From the NCBI GenBank assembly GCA_036406475.1, contig DASXBA010000006.1, positions 1-64,000 on the forward strand: a DNA stretch of 64,000 nucleotides. Reading direction: 5' to 3'. A program made the translations under genes and the position numbers. Position 1 is the first letter of the stretch. Every line of letters begins with the position of its first letter. The notes under the pieces were generated by a model. It did no database searches. It had not been told where the DNA came from and saw only the letters and a list, made by a program, of their open reading frames with translations. Origin of the DNA: DASXBA01 sp036406475. Lineage in GTDB: Bacteria > Actinomycetota > Thermoleophilia > Solirubrobacterales > Thermoleophilaceae. Shown here one piece after another: positions 31,044 to 40,601 of the stretch.

Positions 31044-33956
31044 GTGCCTCTAACACTCGTCACGGGCCCCGCCAACGCCGCCAAGGCGGGCGAGGTGCTG
31101 GGCGGGCTCAGGGACCGGCTGGCCGAGGAGCCGATCCTGGTGGTGCCGGCATTCTGGGATGTCGAGCACAACCAGCGCGAGCTGGCCGAGCGAGGAGCCG
31201 TGTTCGGCGCGCGGGTGCTGCGCTTCGAGTGGCTCTTCCGGCTGATGGCCGAGCGCGGGGGTTATGCCGAGCCGGTGGCCTCGGAGGTGCAGCGCGAGCT
31301 GATCCTCGAGGAGGCGGTGCGCTCTGCCGGGCTGCGCGAGCTGGAGAGGTCGGCCGGCCGGGCCGGCTTCGTCAAGGCCGCGCTCCGCTTCGTCACCGAG
31401 CTCGAGCGCTCGATGGTCGAGCCCGCGCGGTTCACGAGCGCCATGCAGGCGTGGGCCGGCGACGGGCCGCGCGCGGCCTATGCCCGCGAGGTCGCGGCTG
31501 TGTATTCCCGCTACCGCGACGGCCTCGAGCGCGCCGGGCTGGTCGACCGTCCCCTGTTCGAGTGGCGGACTCTCAACGCGCTGCGGCGGGAACCGGCCGG
31601 CTGGAGACGGACCCCGGTCTACGTCTACGGCTTCGACGACTTCACCCCGCTCGAGGTCGACGCTCTCGACACGCTGGCCGGGCGCTGCGAGGCGGACGTG
31701 ATGGTCTCGCTCCCGTTCGAGACGGGGCGCGCCGCCTTCCGCGGGGTGGCGGAGATCCGCTCGCGGCTGCTGGAGCTGGGTGCCGCCGAGCACGAGCTCG
31801 GGGCGCAGGACCGCTGGTACGACGACGACTCGCGAGCCGCCCTCAACCACCTCGAGCGCAAGCTGTTCGAGCTCGAGCCGGGTCCGTCCATGGACCCCGG
31901 TCCGGCCGTGCGGCTCCACCAGGCCGGCGGCGAGCGCGCCGAGGTCGAGCTGGTGGCTGCCGAGGTCCTCGACCTGCTTCGGGACGACCACGTCGCGCCC
32001 GGGGACGTCGCCGTCGTCTTCCGCGACCCGGGCGGGTACGCGACGCTCGTCGAGCAGGTCTTCGACGCCTACGGCCTCCCGTTCTCGATCGACAGGTCGG
32101 TGAAGCTGCGCCAGACGGCGCTCGGCCGCGGTCTCCTGGCACTGCTCCGCTGCGCGCGTCTGAACGGCACCGCGGAGGACCTCCTGGCCTGGCTCAGGAC
32201 GCCCGGCAAGCTCGAGCAGCCCGCCCTTGCCGACCGTCTCGAAGCGAGGGTCAGGCAGGCGGGCGCGAGGACCGCGCCGGCCGCCCGCGAGATCTTCGAG
32301 GACCGGGGCGAGTGGAAGCTCGAGGAGCTCGACCGGCTCGCGGAGGCCAGGGACCTCCTGGGTCTCCTGCGTGAGCTGGACTTCCAGCTGCGGCGGCTCT
32401 TCGCCGGGCCCTACCGCCGGAAGGCGCCGGTCCTGGCCGGTGCAGAGCTGGAGGACGCCCGCGCCTTCGACGCGGCGCAGAAAGCCCTCGCCGAGCTCTA
32501 CGCCGTCGTCCGCGCGGATCCGCGGGTGGCACTCGACCCGCAGCGCGTGCACGACACCCTCGCCGAGCTGGACGTGCACGTGGGGGAGAACCCGCAGCCC
32601 GACCGGGTCCAGGTGGCGAGCCCGCTCGAGGTCCGGGCCCGGCGCTTCAAGGCGGTGTTCATCTGCGGCCTCCAGGAGGGCGAGTTCCCGCGCGGCTCAC
32701 GGCCCGACCCGTTCCTCCCCGACGCGGACCGGCGCGAGCTCGCCATGGCGAGCGGGCTGCTGCTGCCGCTCAGGGAGGACGTCCTCGAGCGCGAGCGCTA
32801 CCTGTTCTACGTCTGCGCCTCCCGTGCCGAGCGCCTGCTCGTCCTCAGCTCGCGCTACTCGGGCGAGGAGGGCGAGCCGCAGGCCGTCTCGTTCTTCGTG
32901 GAGGACGTGAGCGACCTGTTCGAGGACCTGCCCCTGCGAAGGCGGTCGCTCTCCGACGTGACCTGGCCGGCGGAGCGGGCGCCCACCTACGCGGAGTACG
33001 AACGCTCGGTCGCCCTGGCGGGCCCGCGGGAGGAGCCGCCGGAGCCGAGCTCCCTCACGGCGGAACCGGTGCTGCGCTGGCTCGGCGAGCGCCCGGCCGT
33101 TGCGGCGCGAGCGCTCGAGGACTACGCGGACTGCCCGGTCAAGTGGCTGGTCGACGACGTCCTCAAGCCGCAGAAGCTGGAGCCGGACCCGGAGGCTCTC
33201 GTCCGGGGGCTCTACGCCCACGAGGTGCTGCGGGGCACGTTCGAGGCGCTGCGCGAGGCCACCGGGAGCGCGCGGATCACCGACGCGACGCTTCCCACCG
33301 CTGAGCGCCTGCTCCTGGAGGAGCTGAGGACGCGCCGGTCCGAGTTCCAGATCTCGCCCGAGCGGACGCGCGTCAAGGCCGCGATGCGCCGTCTCGAGTT
33401 CGATCTCCTGCGCTTCATCCGCTTCGAGGCCCAGGCCGACGGCGCCTTCGAGCCGTGCGAGTTCGAGCTCGACTTCGGCATGAACGGAGAGGAGCCCGTG
33501 GAGATCGCCCGGGGCGTCCGGGTGCGCGGCAAGATCGACCGCGTCGACCGCTGCGGCGAGATGGCGGTCGTGCGCGACTACAAGAGCAGCAAGTCCGCGG
33601 GCGCCTACAAGGTTGCGAGCTGGGAGTCGGAGAACCGCTTCCAGGCGGGGCTGTACATGCTCGTCGCGCGCGAGCGACTCGGGCTGGAGCCGGTCGCCGG
33701 GGTCTACGTGGCCCTGGGCAGCGACGACCGGCGCCCGCGCGGCGTCGTCCTCGCGGGAGTCGAGGAGCTCGGCGCCGGCTTCCACAAGAACGACACGCTC
33801 GACCCGGACGAGTTCGAGCGGCAACTCGACTGGGCGCGCGAGCAGATCTGCAGGACGGCCGCCCGGATGCGCGGCGGCGAGCTCGGCCGGAGCCCGGAGA
33901 CGTGCCGCTTCGACCACGTCTGCGCCTATCCCTCGATCTGCCGGAGCGAGACATGA
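31044..33956 (+). CDS. addB: AddB-like helicase-nuclease subunit (PD-(D/E)XK)
   Basis: 970-residue subunit of an AddAB/RecBCD-type double-strand-break repair nuclease. The N-terminal P-loop is degenerate (GPANAAKAG near residue 8, lacking the final G-K-S/T), so helicase activity is doubtful, as in many AddB proteins. The C-terminal nuclease domain has GKIDRVDRC and VVRDYKSSKSAGAYK. Four cysteines for an Fe-S staple are likely CPVKW (~residue 696) with CRFDHVCAYPSIC at the C-terminus. The ATGA overlap with the next gene shows tight coupling. GTG start without a clear ribosome site. Confidence 0.88.
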   Translation: MPLTLVTGPANAAKAGEVLGGLRDRLAEEPILVVPAFWDVEHNQRELAERGAVFGARVLRFEWLFRLMAERGGYAEPVASEVQRELILEEAVRSAGLRELERSAGRAGFVKAALRFVTELERSMVEPARFTSAMQAWAGDGPRAAYAREVAAVYSRYRDGLERAGLVDRPLFEWRTLNALRREPAGWRRTPVYVYGFDDFTPLEVDALDTLAGRCEADVMVSLPFETGRAAFRGVAEIRSRLLELGAAEHELGAQDRWYDDDSRAALNHLERKLFELEPGPSMDPGPAVRLHQAGGERAEVELVAAEVLDLLRDDHVAPGDVAVVFRDPGGYATLVEQVFDAYGLPFSIDRSVKLRQTALGRGLLALLRCARLNGTAEDLLAWLRTPGKLEQPALADRLEARVRQAGARTAPAAREIFEDRGEWKLEELDRLAEARDLLGLLRELDFQLRRLFAGPYRRKAPVLAGAELEDARAFDAAQKALAELYAVVRADPRVALDPQRVHDTLAELDVHVGENPQPDRVQVASPLEVRARRFKAVFICGLQEGEFPRGSRPDPFLPDADRRELAMASGLLLPLREDVLERERYLFYVCASRAERLLVLSSRYSGEEGEPQAVSFFVEDVSDLFEDLPLRRRSLSDVTWPAERAPTYAEYERSVALAGPREEPPEPSSLTAEPVLRWLGERPAVAARALEDYADCPVKWLVDDVLKPQKLEPDPEALVRGLYAHEVLRGTFEALREATGSARITDATLPTAERLLLEELRTRRSEFQISPERTRVKAAMRRLEFDLLRFIRFEAQADGAFEPCEFELDFGMNGEEPVEIARGVRVRGKIDRVDRCGEMAVVRDYKSSKSAGAYKVASWESENRFQAGLYMLVARERLGLEPVAGVYVALGSDDRRPRGVVLAGVEELGAGFHKNDTLDPDEFERQLDWAREQICRTAARMRGGELGRSPETCRFDHVCAYPSICRSET

Positions 33957-36900
33957 AGTTGACCGCCGAGCAGCAGCGCGCGATCGACCGGCGCGACGGG
34001 GGCCTCCTCGTCCGCGCCGGCGCGGGCACCGGCAAGACCACCGTGCTCGTGGAGCGCTTCGTCCGCGCGGTGGTCGACGACGGGGTCGCGGTCGACTCGA
34101 TCCTGGCCATCACCTTCACCGAGAAGGCGGCGGCGGAGATGAAGGGACGGGTGCGCAGGCGCTTCGTCGACCTCGACCGCCGCGAGGAGGCCCGCCAGGC
34201 GGAGGCAGCGTGGATCTCGACGATCCACGGGTTCTGCTCGCGGGTCCTGCGCACGCATGCGCTCGCGGCGGGAATCGATCCCGAGTACCACGTGCTGGAC
34301 GAGCTGGAGGCCGAGCGCCTCGGCCTGGAGGCGTTCGACGCCGCCCTCGAGGCTTTCCTCCCGGAGGACGCCCCGAGCGAGCGCGTCGAGCTGGTCGCCG
34401 CCTACACGCCGGACAAGCTGCGCGACATGACGCGGACCACCTACTCCCGTCTGCGCAGCCGCGGCGAGTCGCGCCCCGAGCTGCCGGTGGCCGATCCGCC
34501 GGCCCCGCGCGACGAGCGCGAGCGCCTGGACGCAGCCGCCGCGGCGGGGCTGCGCGTGCTGGCGGGCGTCGAGGGGGTCACCGTGGCCAAGGCCGTCGCG
34601 GCCCTCGAGGCCTGCCAGGGACTGGCCCCGGGCGCCGTCGTCGAGCCGGGCGGGCTGGAGGCCCTCGAGCTCAAGCGGGGGCGGGTCAAGGCGCTCGCCA
34701 TCCCCGAGTGCGACGACTACGAGGAGGCGCTCGCCGCCTACGCCGCGCTCTGCAAGGCGCACGGAGCCTGGCGCGACCAGGCGATGCTGCGCGAGCTCCT
34801 CTCGCTCTACGGCGACCGCTACGCCGAGCGCAAGCTCGCCCGCTCCGCTCTCGACTTCGAGGACCTTGAGCTGTTGACGCGCGATCTGCTCGCTTCGCAG
34901 CCGGGTCTGCGCGCCCAGTACCGCGAGCGCTTCAGCCACGTGCTGGTCGACGAGTTCCAGGACACCAACCGGCTCCAGAACCAGCTGCTGGAGCTGCTTG
35001 ACGACGACACTCTGTTCCGGGTCGGCGACGAGAACCAGTCGATCTACGGCTTCCGCCATGCGGACGTGGAGGTCTTCCGCGAGCACTGGAGGCAGGCGGA
35101 GGAGGCCGGCCGGACCGAGTCGCTCACCACCAACTTCCGCAGCCGCGGCGAGGTCTTGGACGCGATCGACATGGCCTTCGGTCGACTGTGGGAGGGGGAC
35201 TTCGACCCACTGAAGGAGGCCGAGGGCTCGCGCGGGCGCGCGCCCGCGGTCGAGCTGTTCGTCACGGACAAGTCCAAGCAGCGCTGGGAGCAGGCGCTCG
35301 GCGACGAGCCGTTCGGCGACGCCATGCGGCCCGCTGCCCTCTGGCGGGCGGCCGAGGCGCGGCTGCTGGCCAAGCGCGTGAGGGAGCTGCTCGAGGTGGG
35401 CCGCTGGGAGCGGCGGGACGTGGTGCTGCTGTTCCGGGCGACCACCCACATGGTCGTGTACGAGCGCGCCCTCGAGGAGCGCGGCGTCTCCACGTACGTG
35501 GTCGGCGGTCGCGGCTACTGGAGCCAGCAGCAGGTGGGCGACCTGCGCCACTGGCTATCGGCGCTTGCCAACCCTCTCGACGAGTTGGCCGTGTACTCGA
35601 TCCTGGCGTCGCCCCTCGTGGGGTTGTCGCTCGACGCCGTCGCCTTGCTGGGCGTCGCCGCGCGCCGGACGGGCCGCGACCCCTGGTGGCTCGCGACCGA
35701 GCCCGACGAGGAGCTGGCGGGAGCGCTGCCCGACGAGGACCGGCGGCGACTCGACCGGTTCGTCGCGATCTTTGCGGACGAGCGCCGAGCCGCGCCGCGG
35801 CTGTCGCTGGAGACGCTGATCGACCGCGCAGTCACCGTCACCGGCTACGACCGGCGCGTGCTGGCTCTGCCGGCGGGCGACCGGCGCATGGCCAACGTGC
35901 GCAAGCTGATGCGGATGGCGCGCGAGTACGAGGCGGACGAGGGCCGCGACCTGCGCGGCTTCATCGACTTCGTGGCCGAGCGCGACCTGATCCAGGAGCG
36001 CGAGGGGGAGGCCCCGCTCGAGGCCGAGCAGCTCGACGCGGTGCGGCTCATGACCGTGCACAGGGCCAAGGGGCTCGAGTTCCCGGTGGTCTGCGTTGCC
36101 GACCTGGGCAAGGACGGCAAGGAGGACTACGGCTCGCTGCGGGTGTCGGACGACGGCCGCACCGGCATTCGCCTCGCCCAGATCGGCGGTGGCTCGGTGA
36201 AGAGCGACGAGCTCGAGCGGATCGAGGAGGAGGATCGCCTCGCCGCGGAGGCCGAGGAGCGGCGGATCTTCTACGTGGCGGTCACCCGCGCTGAAGACCA
36301 CCTCGTCCTGAGCGGCGCCACCGACCTCGACAAGCGGCCCGAGCCCAAGCCCCTGTCCGAGCCGATGCGCTGGGTGTGGCGCTCGTTCTGCCGCGAGCTC
36401 CCCGACGAGGGCGCGAGCGGTGTGGCGACGGACGAGTACGAGGGCCGTGAGGTTCAGGTGCGCTGGACGAGGCTCGTCCCGGACACGGCCGACGAGCTGC
36501 TCGGCGAGGCGGATCGCGCGCCCGTCCGCGCGCCCAGCGAGGTGTCCGCGAACGGCTCCGCCCAACCCGAGCTCATGGAGCTCCCTCCGCCGCGCGCCCT
36601 GCCCGTCAGCCGGCTCAGCTACTCGGGCCTCGAGGCGTACAAGCGCTGCTCCTACCGCTTCTACCTGGAGAAGGGGCTCAAGCTCTCCGCGCGCGAGCTC
36701 GAGCCGGACGCGCGGGACCTGGCGGGCCCGCCGGAGGCCGTGATCGAGGGCGAGGAGCCTCGTGCCGGCGACGAGCTGCCGGCCCTGCTGCGCGGGACGA
36801 TCGTGCACGAGCTGCTCGAGGGGCTCGACTTCTCGCGCCCGCGGCCACCCGGCGCCGCGGAGGTGACCGCGGCGATCGAGCGCCACGGCGCGGTCGTCGA

Positions 36901-37456
36901 GGGGTCTGACGTAGACGACATCGAGGGGCTCGTGGCCGGCTTCGTCGGCACGCCGCTCGCGGAGCGCATCGCCCGTAGCGGCCGCGCCCGGGCCGAGCTG
37001 CCGTTCGCCTTCACGCTCAAGCCGCCCGACGCGGGCGGCCGGAGCCTGCTCGTGAACGGAGTCGTCGACGTCCACAGCGAGGAGGACGGCGGCACGTTGA
37101 TCGTCGACTACAAGAGCGACCGGCTCGAGGGCGCGGATCCGGTGGCCTACTGCGAGGACAGGTACTCCGTGCAGCGCCTCGTCTACGCCCTGGCGGCGCT
37201 GCGCTCGGGTGCCGAGCGGGTCGAGGTCGCATACGTCTTCCTGGAGCGGCCGGATGCCCCGGTGGTGTCGCTGTTCGAGGCCGGCGACGCCGACCGTCTG
37301 GAGCGCGAGCTGCTCGAGCTCGCGCGCGGGGTGGTCGAGGGCCGCTTCGTTCCCACGGACGAGCCGCATCTGGAGCTCTGCAGGGACTGCCCGGCCCGGC
37401 CCGCGCTCTGCACCTGGGACGAAAAGCGGACCCTCGCGCCCAGAGCCCCCTGCTAG
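33953..37456 (+). CDS. addA: AddA-like UvrD/RecB helicase-nuclease
   Basis: 1167-residue SF1A helicase with a C-terminal RecB-type nuclease. Motifs: Walker A GAGTGKTT (residues ~23-30), motif Ia ITFTEKAAAEMK, DEFQDTN (Walker B), GDENQSIYGFRHAD, TVHRAKGLEFPVV and VAVTRAEDHLVL. The nuclease core reads VNGVVDVHSEEDG then LIVDYKSDRLEG near the end. With the upstream AddB-like protein it should resect DNA ends for RecA-dependent recombination and degrade foreign linear DNA. ATG 33953 overlaps the AddB stop by four bases. Confidence 0.92.
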   Translation: MKLTAEQQRAIDRRDGGLLVRAGAGTGKTTVLVERFVRAVVDDGVAVDSILAITFTEKAAAEMKGRVRRRFVDLDRREEARQAEAAWISTIHGFCSRVLRTHALAAGIDPEYHVLDELEAERLGLEAFDAALEAFLPEDAPSERVELVAAYTPDKLRDMTRTTYSRLRSRGESRPELPVADPPAPRDERERLDAAAAAGLRVLAGVEGVTVAKAVAALEACQGLAPGAVVEPGGLEALELKRGRVKALAIPECDDYEEALAAYAALCKAHGAWRDQAMLRELLSLYGDRYAERKLARSALDFEDLELLTRDLLASQPGLRAQYRERFSHVLVDEFQDTNRLQNQLLELLDDDTLFRVGDENQSIYGFRHADVEVFREHWRQAEEAGRTESLTTNFRSRGEVLDAIDMAFGRLWEGDFDPLKEAEGSRGRAPAVELFVTDKSKQRWEQALGDEPFGDAMRPAALWRAAEARLLAKRVRELLEVGRWERRDVVLLFRATTHMVVYERALEERGVSTYVVGGRGYWSQQQVGDLRHWLSALANPLDELAVYSILASPLVGLSLDAVALLGVAARRTGRDPWWLATEPDEELAGALPDEDRRRLDRFVAIFADERRAAPRLSLETLIDRAVTVTGYDRRVLALPAGDRRMANVRKLMRMAREYEADEGRDLRGFIDFVAERDLIQEREGEAPLEAEQLDAVRLMTVHRAKGLEFPVVCVADLGKDGKEDYGSLRVSDDGRTGIRLAQIGGGSVKSDELERIEEEDRLAAEAEERRIFYVAVTRAEDHLVLSGATDLDKRPEPKPLSEPMRWVWRSFCRELPDEGASGVATDEYEGREVQVRWTRLVPDTADELLGEADRAPVRAPSEVSANGSAQPELMELPPPRALPVSRLSYSGLEAYKRCSYRFYLEKGLKLSARELEPDARDLAGPPEAVIEGEEPRAGDELPALLRGTIVHELLEGLDFSRPRPPGAAEVTAAIERHGAVVEGSDVDDIEGLVAGFVGTPLAERIARSGRARAELPFAFTLKPPDAGGRSLLVNGVVDVHSEEDGGTLIVDYKSDRLEGADPVAYCEDRYSVQRLVYALAALRSGAERVEVAYVFLERPDAPVVSLFEAGDADRLERELLELARGVVEGRFVPTDEPHLELCRDCPARPALCTWDEKRTLAPRAPC

Positions 37457-37466
37457 CTTGATCCTC

Positions 37467-37991
37467 GTGGAAGGGGGGCGATCCAGGCGCCCACTGGTCA
37501 TCGGGCTCGTGATCCTGGCTGTCGCGGCGGGGATCGTCCTGGCCCTCGTGCTGAGCGGGGGCGACGACAACGACAAGACGGCCTCGAGGGCCCCTGCCCG
37601 GACGACCGAGAGCAGCACCACCAGCGAGCGGACGGCGACGGAGCGGACCGGGACCACGACCGCCGCCAAGCCGAAGCCGCCGCGACGCGACGCGGCCGGG
37701 ATCGAGCAGACGGTGACGACCTTCATCGAGTCCGCCGAGCAGAGCGACTCCGCGACGGCCTGCGCGCAGGTCAAGGGCGGCGCCGGCAAGCAGATCGAGG
37801 ACTGCGCCGCGGGCGTCGGCATCAACCTGCGCCAACTCCCCAGCTCCGACGAGCTCGAGGTCGACTCGGTGAGCGTCTCCGGCAGCACGGGTACCGCCAA
37901 GCTCTCGAACGGCGGCGTCTTCTCGCTCGAGAAGTCAGGCGGCAAGTGGCTGATCAGCGGATTCAAGCCGGGGCCGGTGGCCGGAGGCTGA
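37467..37991 (+). CDS. Membrane-anchored extracellular protein, NTF2-like
   Basis: 174-residue protein: short basic N-terminus (EGGRSRRP), one TM helix (residues ~10-30), a Ser/Thr/Pro-rich spacer, then an extracellular domain (IEQTVTTFIESAEQSDSATACAQVKGGAGKQIEDCAAGVGINL ... GKWLISGFKPG). It looks like small NTF2-fold domains seen in actinobacterial lipoproteins and PBPs. Two cysteines (CAQV, DCAAG) may form a disulfide. The GTG at 37467 lies 10 nt after the addA stop; TTG 37458 is an alternative. Function unknown; probably co-transcribed with its neighbours. Confidence 0.7.
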   Translation: MEGGRSRRPLVIGLVILAVAAGIVLALVLSGGDDNDKTASRAPARTTESSTTSERTATERTGTTTAAKPKPPRRDAAGIEQTVTTFIESAEQSDSATACAQVKGGAGKQIEDCAAGVGINLRQLPSSDELEVDSVSVSGSTGTAKLSNGGVFSLEKSGGKWLISGFKPGPVAGG

Positions 37992-37992
37992 G

Positions 37993-39924
37993 GTGACGCT
38001 CGGCGCCCGCATGGCCCGTCGCGACCGCGAGGCGTTCGTCGGCCGCACGCGGGAGCTGGCCGAGCTCGGCAAGCTGTTCGTGGAGGACCCGCCGGCGAGC
38101 GTCGTCCTGCTCCACGGGCCCGGGGGCATCGGCAAGAGCACGCTCCTACGCGAGCTCGAGCGCCGCGGCCGCGAGGCGGGCTGGACGCCGGTGTCGGTCG
38201 AGGGGAGGGACCTGCCGCCCGTTCCCGACGCGCTCGAGGCGGCCCTCGCGCCCGCGCGCGCGGCCGAGCGCCCGCTCCTGCTGCTCGACACCTACGAGCG
38301 CATGACCGCCCTCAGTGGCTACCTGCGCCGAGACCTCCTGCCGGCGCTCCCCGACCGCGCCGTCGTGGTGATGGCGGGCCGCGGCGCTCCGGACCCGGGC
38401 TGGTTCGAGGGCGGCTGGGAGACGCTTGCGATGGAGCTCGAGCTGGGGCCGCTGTCCGGCGACGAGGCACGAGAGCTGCTCGCCGTTCACGGCGTGCGTG
38501 GCGAGCGGGCCGACGAGCTCGTGTCCTGGTCGGGAGGGTCGCCGCTCGCCCTCAGCCTGGCCGCGGACACGGCGGAGCTCGACGCCAACTGGTCGCCGGC
38601 GAGCGGCGAGGAGTCGCCGGAGCTGGTGCGCACGCTGGTGCGGCGGCTCGCGGAAGCCGAGCTCGACGAGCTCCACCGCGACGTGCTCGGCGTCGCCTGT
38701 ATCGCGCGCGTGACGAACATCGACCTGCTCCGGTCCGTGCTTCCCGACGTCGCCGCCGAGGAGGCTCTCGACTGGCTCGGCCGGCGCACGTTCGCCGAGC
38801 CGCTGGCGGACGGCGTGACGTTGCACGAGCTCGTCAGGCGCGCGCTGCGCGCCGACCTCCGCCAGCGCGAGCCCGAGCGCGAGCGCGAGCTGCGCCGGCG
38901 GATCGCCGACAGCATCCACGCCCGCGCGGTCCAGGCCCGCCGCCTGCTGCTCACGGTCGACCTGGCCGAGCTGGTCGAGAACCCCGCGATCCGCAGCTTC
39001 TACGGCTGGGACGGCAGCATTCGCAACCGGGTCGACGTCGTCCGGCCGGGCGACGCCCAGCAGGTGGCGCTGCTCCTGTCGAGCCAGGGCGACCCGGACT
39101 GGTGGCCGCTCAGCCGGGCGTTCTTCCGTGAGGCGCCCGAATGCATCGACATCGCCCGGGACGCCGGCGACGCCCTCTGCGGCTACTCGATCTCGGTTAC
39201 GCCTTCCTCGGCCCCGAAGCTGGCGAAGGACGACCCGCTGCTCGGCCCCTGGCTCGAGCACGCCCGCGAGCACAGCCCCGACGGCAACGCGATCCTCTGG
39301 CAGTCGGCCATCGACTTCACGCGCGACCCGAAGCTCCACGTGCAGGCGATGGTCTGCATGGCCGGGGTCCTTCGCTCGGGCCTCGACAACCCGCGCTACG
39401 CGTACCTGCCGATCGACTCGCGTCACGCGGGCGCGCACAGGTTTGCCCAGGCGGTGGGCGCACGGCGCATCGCGGAGCTGGACGTCGAGGCCGGCGGCCA
39501 CCTCACCGAGTGCCACCTGCTCGACTACGGCCCCGGGGGCCTGCTCGGCATGCAGCGCGAGTACGTCTATCGAGAGCTGGGGCTCGCGCTCCCAGCGCCG
39601 GACGCCGGCGCCGTCCGCGACGCGCTGCGCAACCTGCGCACGCCCCACCTGCTCGCGTCCAGCCCGCTCGCGCGGGGCGAGGGCGCCGACGAGCGCGCCG
39701 CCTCCGTCCGGGCCCTGCTCGAGGAGGCCTCCGAGCACGCCTTCGGCGCAACCGAGAACGAGCAGCTCCTGCGCCGCGTCCTCGTGCGCGGCTACCTCGA
39801 CCCCGCGCCGAGCCACGAGCAGGCGGCGCGGGAGCTCAACCTCAGCCGCGCGGCCTACTTCAGGCGCCTCAAGCAGGCCTCGGAGCGCGTCGCCGGGTAC
39901 CTGGCGCACTCGGTTTCCCCCTAG
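37993..39924 (+). CDS. STAND-like ATPase with C-terminal helix-turn-helix
   Basis: 643-residue multidomain protein. An AAA/NACHT-like NTPase fills residues ~15-300: EAFVGRTRELAEL, P-loop GPGGIGKST (42-50), Walker B-like PLLLLDTYERM, and the GGSPLALSLAAD GxP motif. The middle part (~330-545) has strands reminiscent of a GNAT fold (CIDIARDAGDALCGYSISV, VQAMVCMAGVLRSG), an uncertain assignment. The C-terminus ends with an HTH (SHEQAARELNLSRAAYFRRLKQASERV). The layout fits a signal-dependent regulator. It begins 1 nt after the previous stop; ATG 38011 is an alternative start. Confidence 0.72.
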   Translation: MTLGARMARRDREAFVGRTRELAELGKLFVEDPPASVVLLHGPGGIGKSTLLRELERRGREAGWTPVSVEGRDLPPVPDALEAALAPARAAERPLLLLDTYERMTALSGYLRRDLLPALPDRAVVVMAGRGAPDPGWFEGGWETLAMELELGPLSGDEARELLAVHGVRGERADELVSWSGGSPLALSLAADTAELDANWSPASGEESPELVRTLVRRLAEAELDELHRDVLGVACIARVTNIDLLRSVLPDVAAEEALDWLGRRTFAEPLADGVTLHELVRRALRADLRQREPERERELRRRIADSIHARAVQARRLLLTVDLAELVENPAIRSFYGWDGSIRNRVDVVRPGDAQQVALLLSSQGDPDWWPLSRAFFREAPECIDIARDAGDALCGYSISVTPSSAPKLAKDDPLLGPWLEHAREHSPDGNAILWQSAIDFTRDPKLHVQAMVCMAGVLRSGLDNPRYAYLPIDSRHAGAHRFAQAVGARRIAELDVEAGGHLTECHLLDYGPGGLLGMQREYVYRELGLALPAPDAGAVRDALRNLRTPHLLASSPLARGEGADERAASVRALLEEASEHAFGATENEQLLRRVLVRGYLDPAPSHEQAARELNLSRAAYFRRLKQASERVAGYLAHSVSP

Positions 39925-39951
39925 CGAAGCGGTTCCGTCGGGGACCGGTCC

Positions 39952-39957
39952 TACTCT
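39952..39957 (+). promoter_or_regulatory. Putative -10 box (TACTCT)
   Basis: TACTCT ends 9 nt before ATG 39967; no ribosome site is seen. Confidence 0.45.
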
Positions 39958-39966
39958 GCGGGCGTC

Positions 39967-40422
39967 ATGCCTCTCTGCTTCATAGAGCCTCACGAAGCCA
40001 TCCGTGTCGTAGCCGAGACCGTGGGCCGGGAGGCCCGCCGGCAGCTGCTCAGCGAGGTGGTGCGCGCCTGGGTCGACGACATTCCCGACGACGAGCTCGC
40101 GCAGCACTACGCCAAGGCCGTGGAGGACCTCGACGACGACGACCTCTCGATGCTCGCCGCCTGGCACGCCTCGCTCGAGGTGGGCCAGCCGATCGCCAAC
40201 AAGGAGTTCCTCCTGGGTGCGTTCTCGCACCTCGGCGAGCACCGCCGCGAGGCGCTCCGGATCGCGGCGGGCTTCCGCGGCGACGAGGCCTTCGAGGCCG
40301 GCATCAGCGAGGAGCAGGCCCTGGACACCGTCCTGCCGTGGCTCTCCGAGGAGCGGCTGATGGAGCTGGCGGCGGAGGCGCTCGACCTGTACTGCTGGGA
40401 CCGCCTCGGCAGCGACAACTAG
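39967..40422 (+). CDS. Helical protein of unknown function
   Basis: 151-residue acidic, mostly helical protein without signal or TM. Recognisable stretches are IEPHEAIRVVAETVGREARRQLLSEVVRAWVDDIPDDELAQHYA and EEQALDTVLPWLSEERLMELAAEALDLYCWDRL. I do not recognise a family. A -10 box 9 nt upstream gives it a promoter separate from the ATPase gene. The 179-bp region after it contains no gene but a heptad tandem repeat. Confidence 0.7.
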   Translation: MPLCFIEPHEAIRVVAETVGREARRQLLSEVVRAWVDDIPDDELAQHYAKAVEDLDDDDLSMLAAWHASLEVGQPIANKEFLLGAFSHLGEHRREALRIAAGFRGDEAFEAGISEEQALDTVLPWLSEERLMELAAEALDLYCWDRLGSDN

Positions 40423-40533
40423 CCGGCCGGCTGCAAAGCGTCGCCTGGCTGCGTCATCGGTCGCGCGCGTGCTAGCGCACGCCACGCTCCCTTCTTCCTT
40501 GCCAGGCTCGCTTTTCGCTCGGCTGGGCTGCGA

Positions 40534-40582
<49 letters not shown>

Positions 40583-40589
40583 CCGCAGT

Positions 40590-40595
40590 TAGATT
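40590..40595 (+). promoter_or_regulatory. Putative -10 box (TAGATT)
   Basis: TAGATT lies 6 nt before GTG 40602. The heptad array ends 7 bp upstream, so the array occupies the -20 to -60 promoter region and could influence expression. Confidence 0.45.
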
Positions 40596-40601
40596 TCCCC
40601 C

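Noticed and set aside
35555..37966. 803-residue minus-strand frame opposite addA
   Set aside because: Shadow frame; addA carries all helicase and nuclease motifs.
29323..40422. Region considered as a phage-defence island
   Set aside because: AddAB is a housekeeping repair system; only the STAND-like ATPase hints at defence, and no integrase, restriction enzyme or mobile-element border is present.
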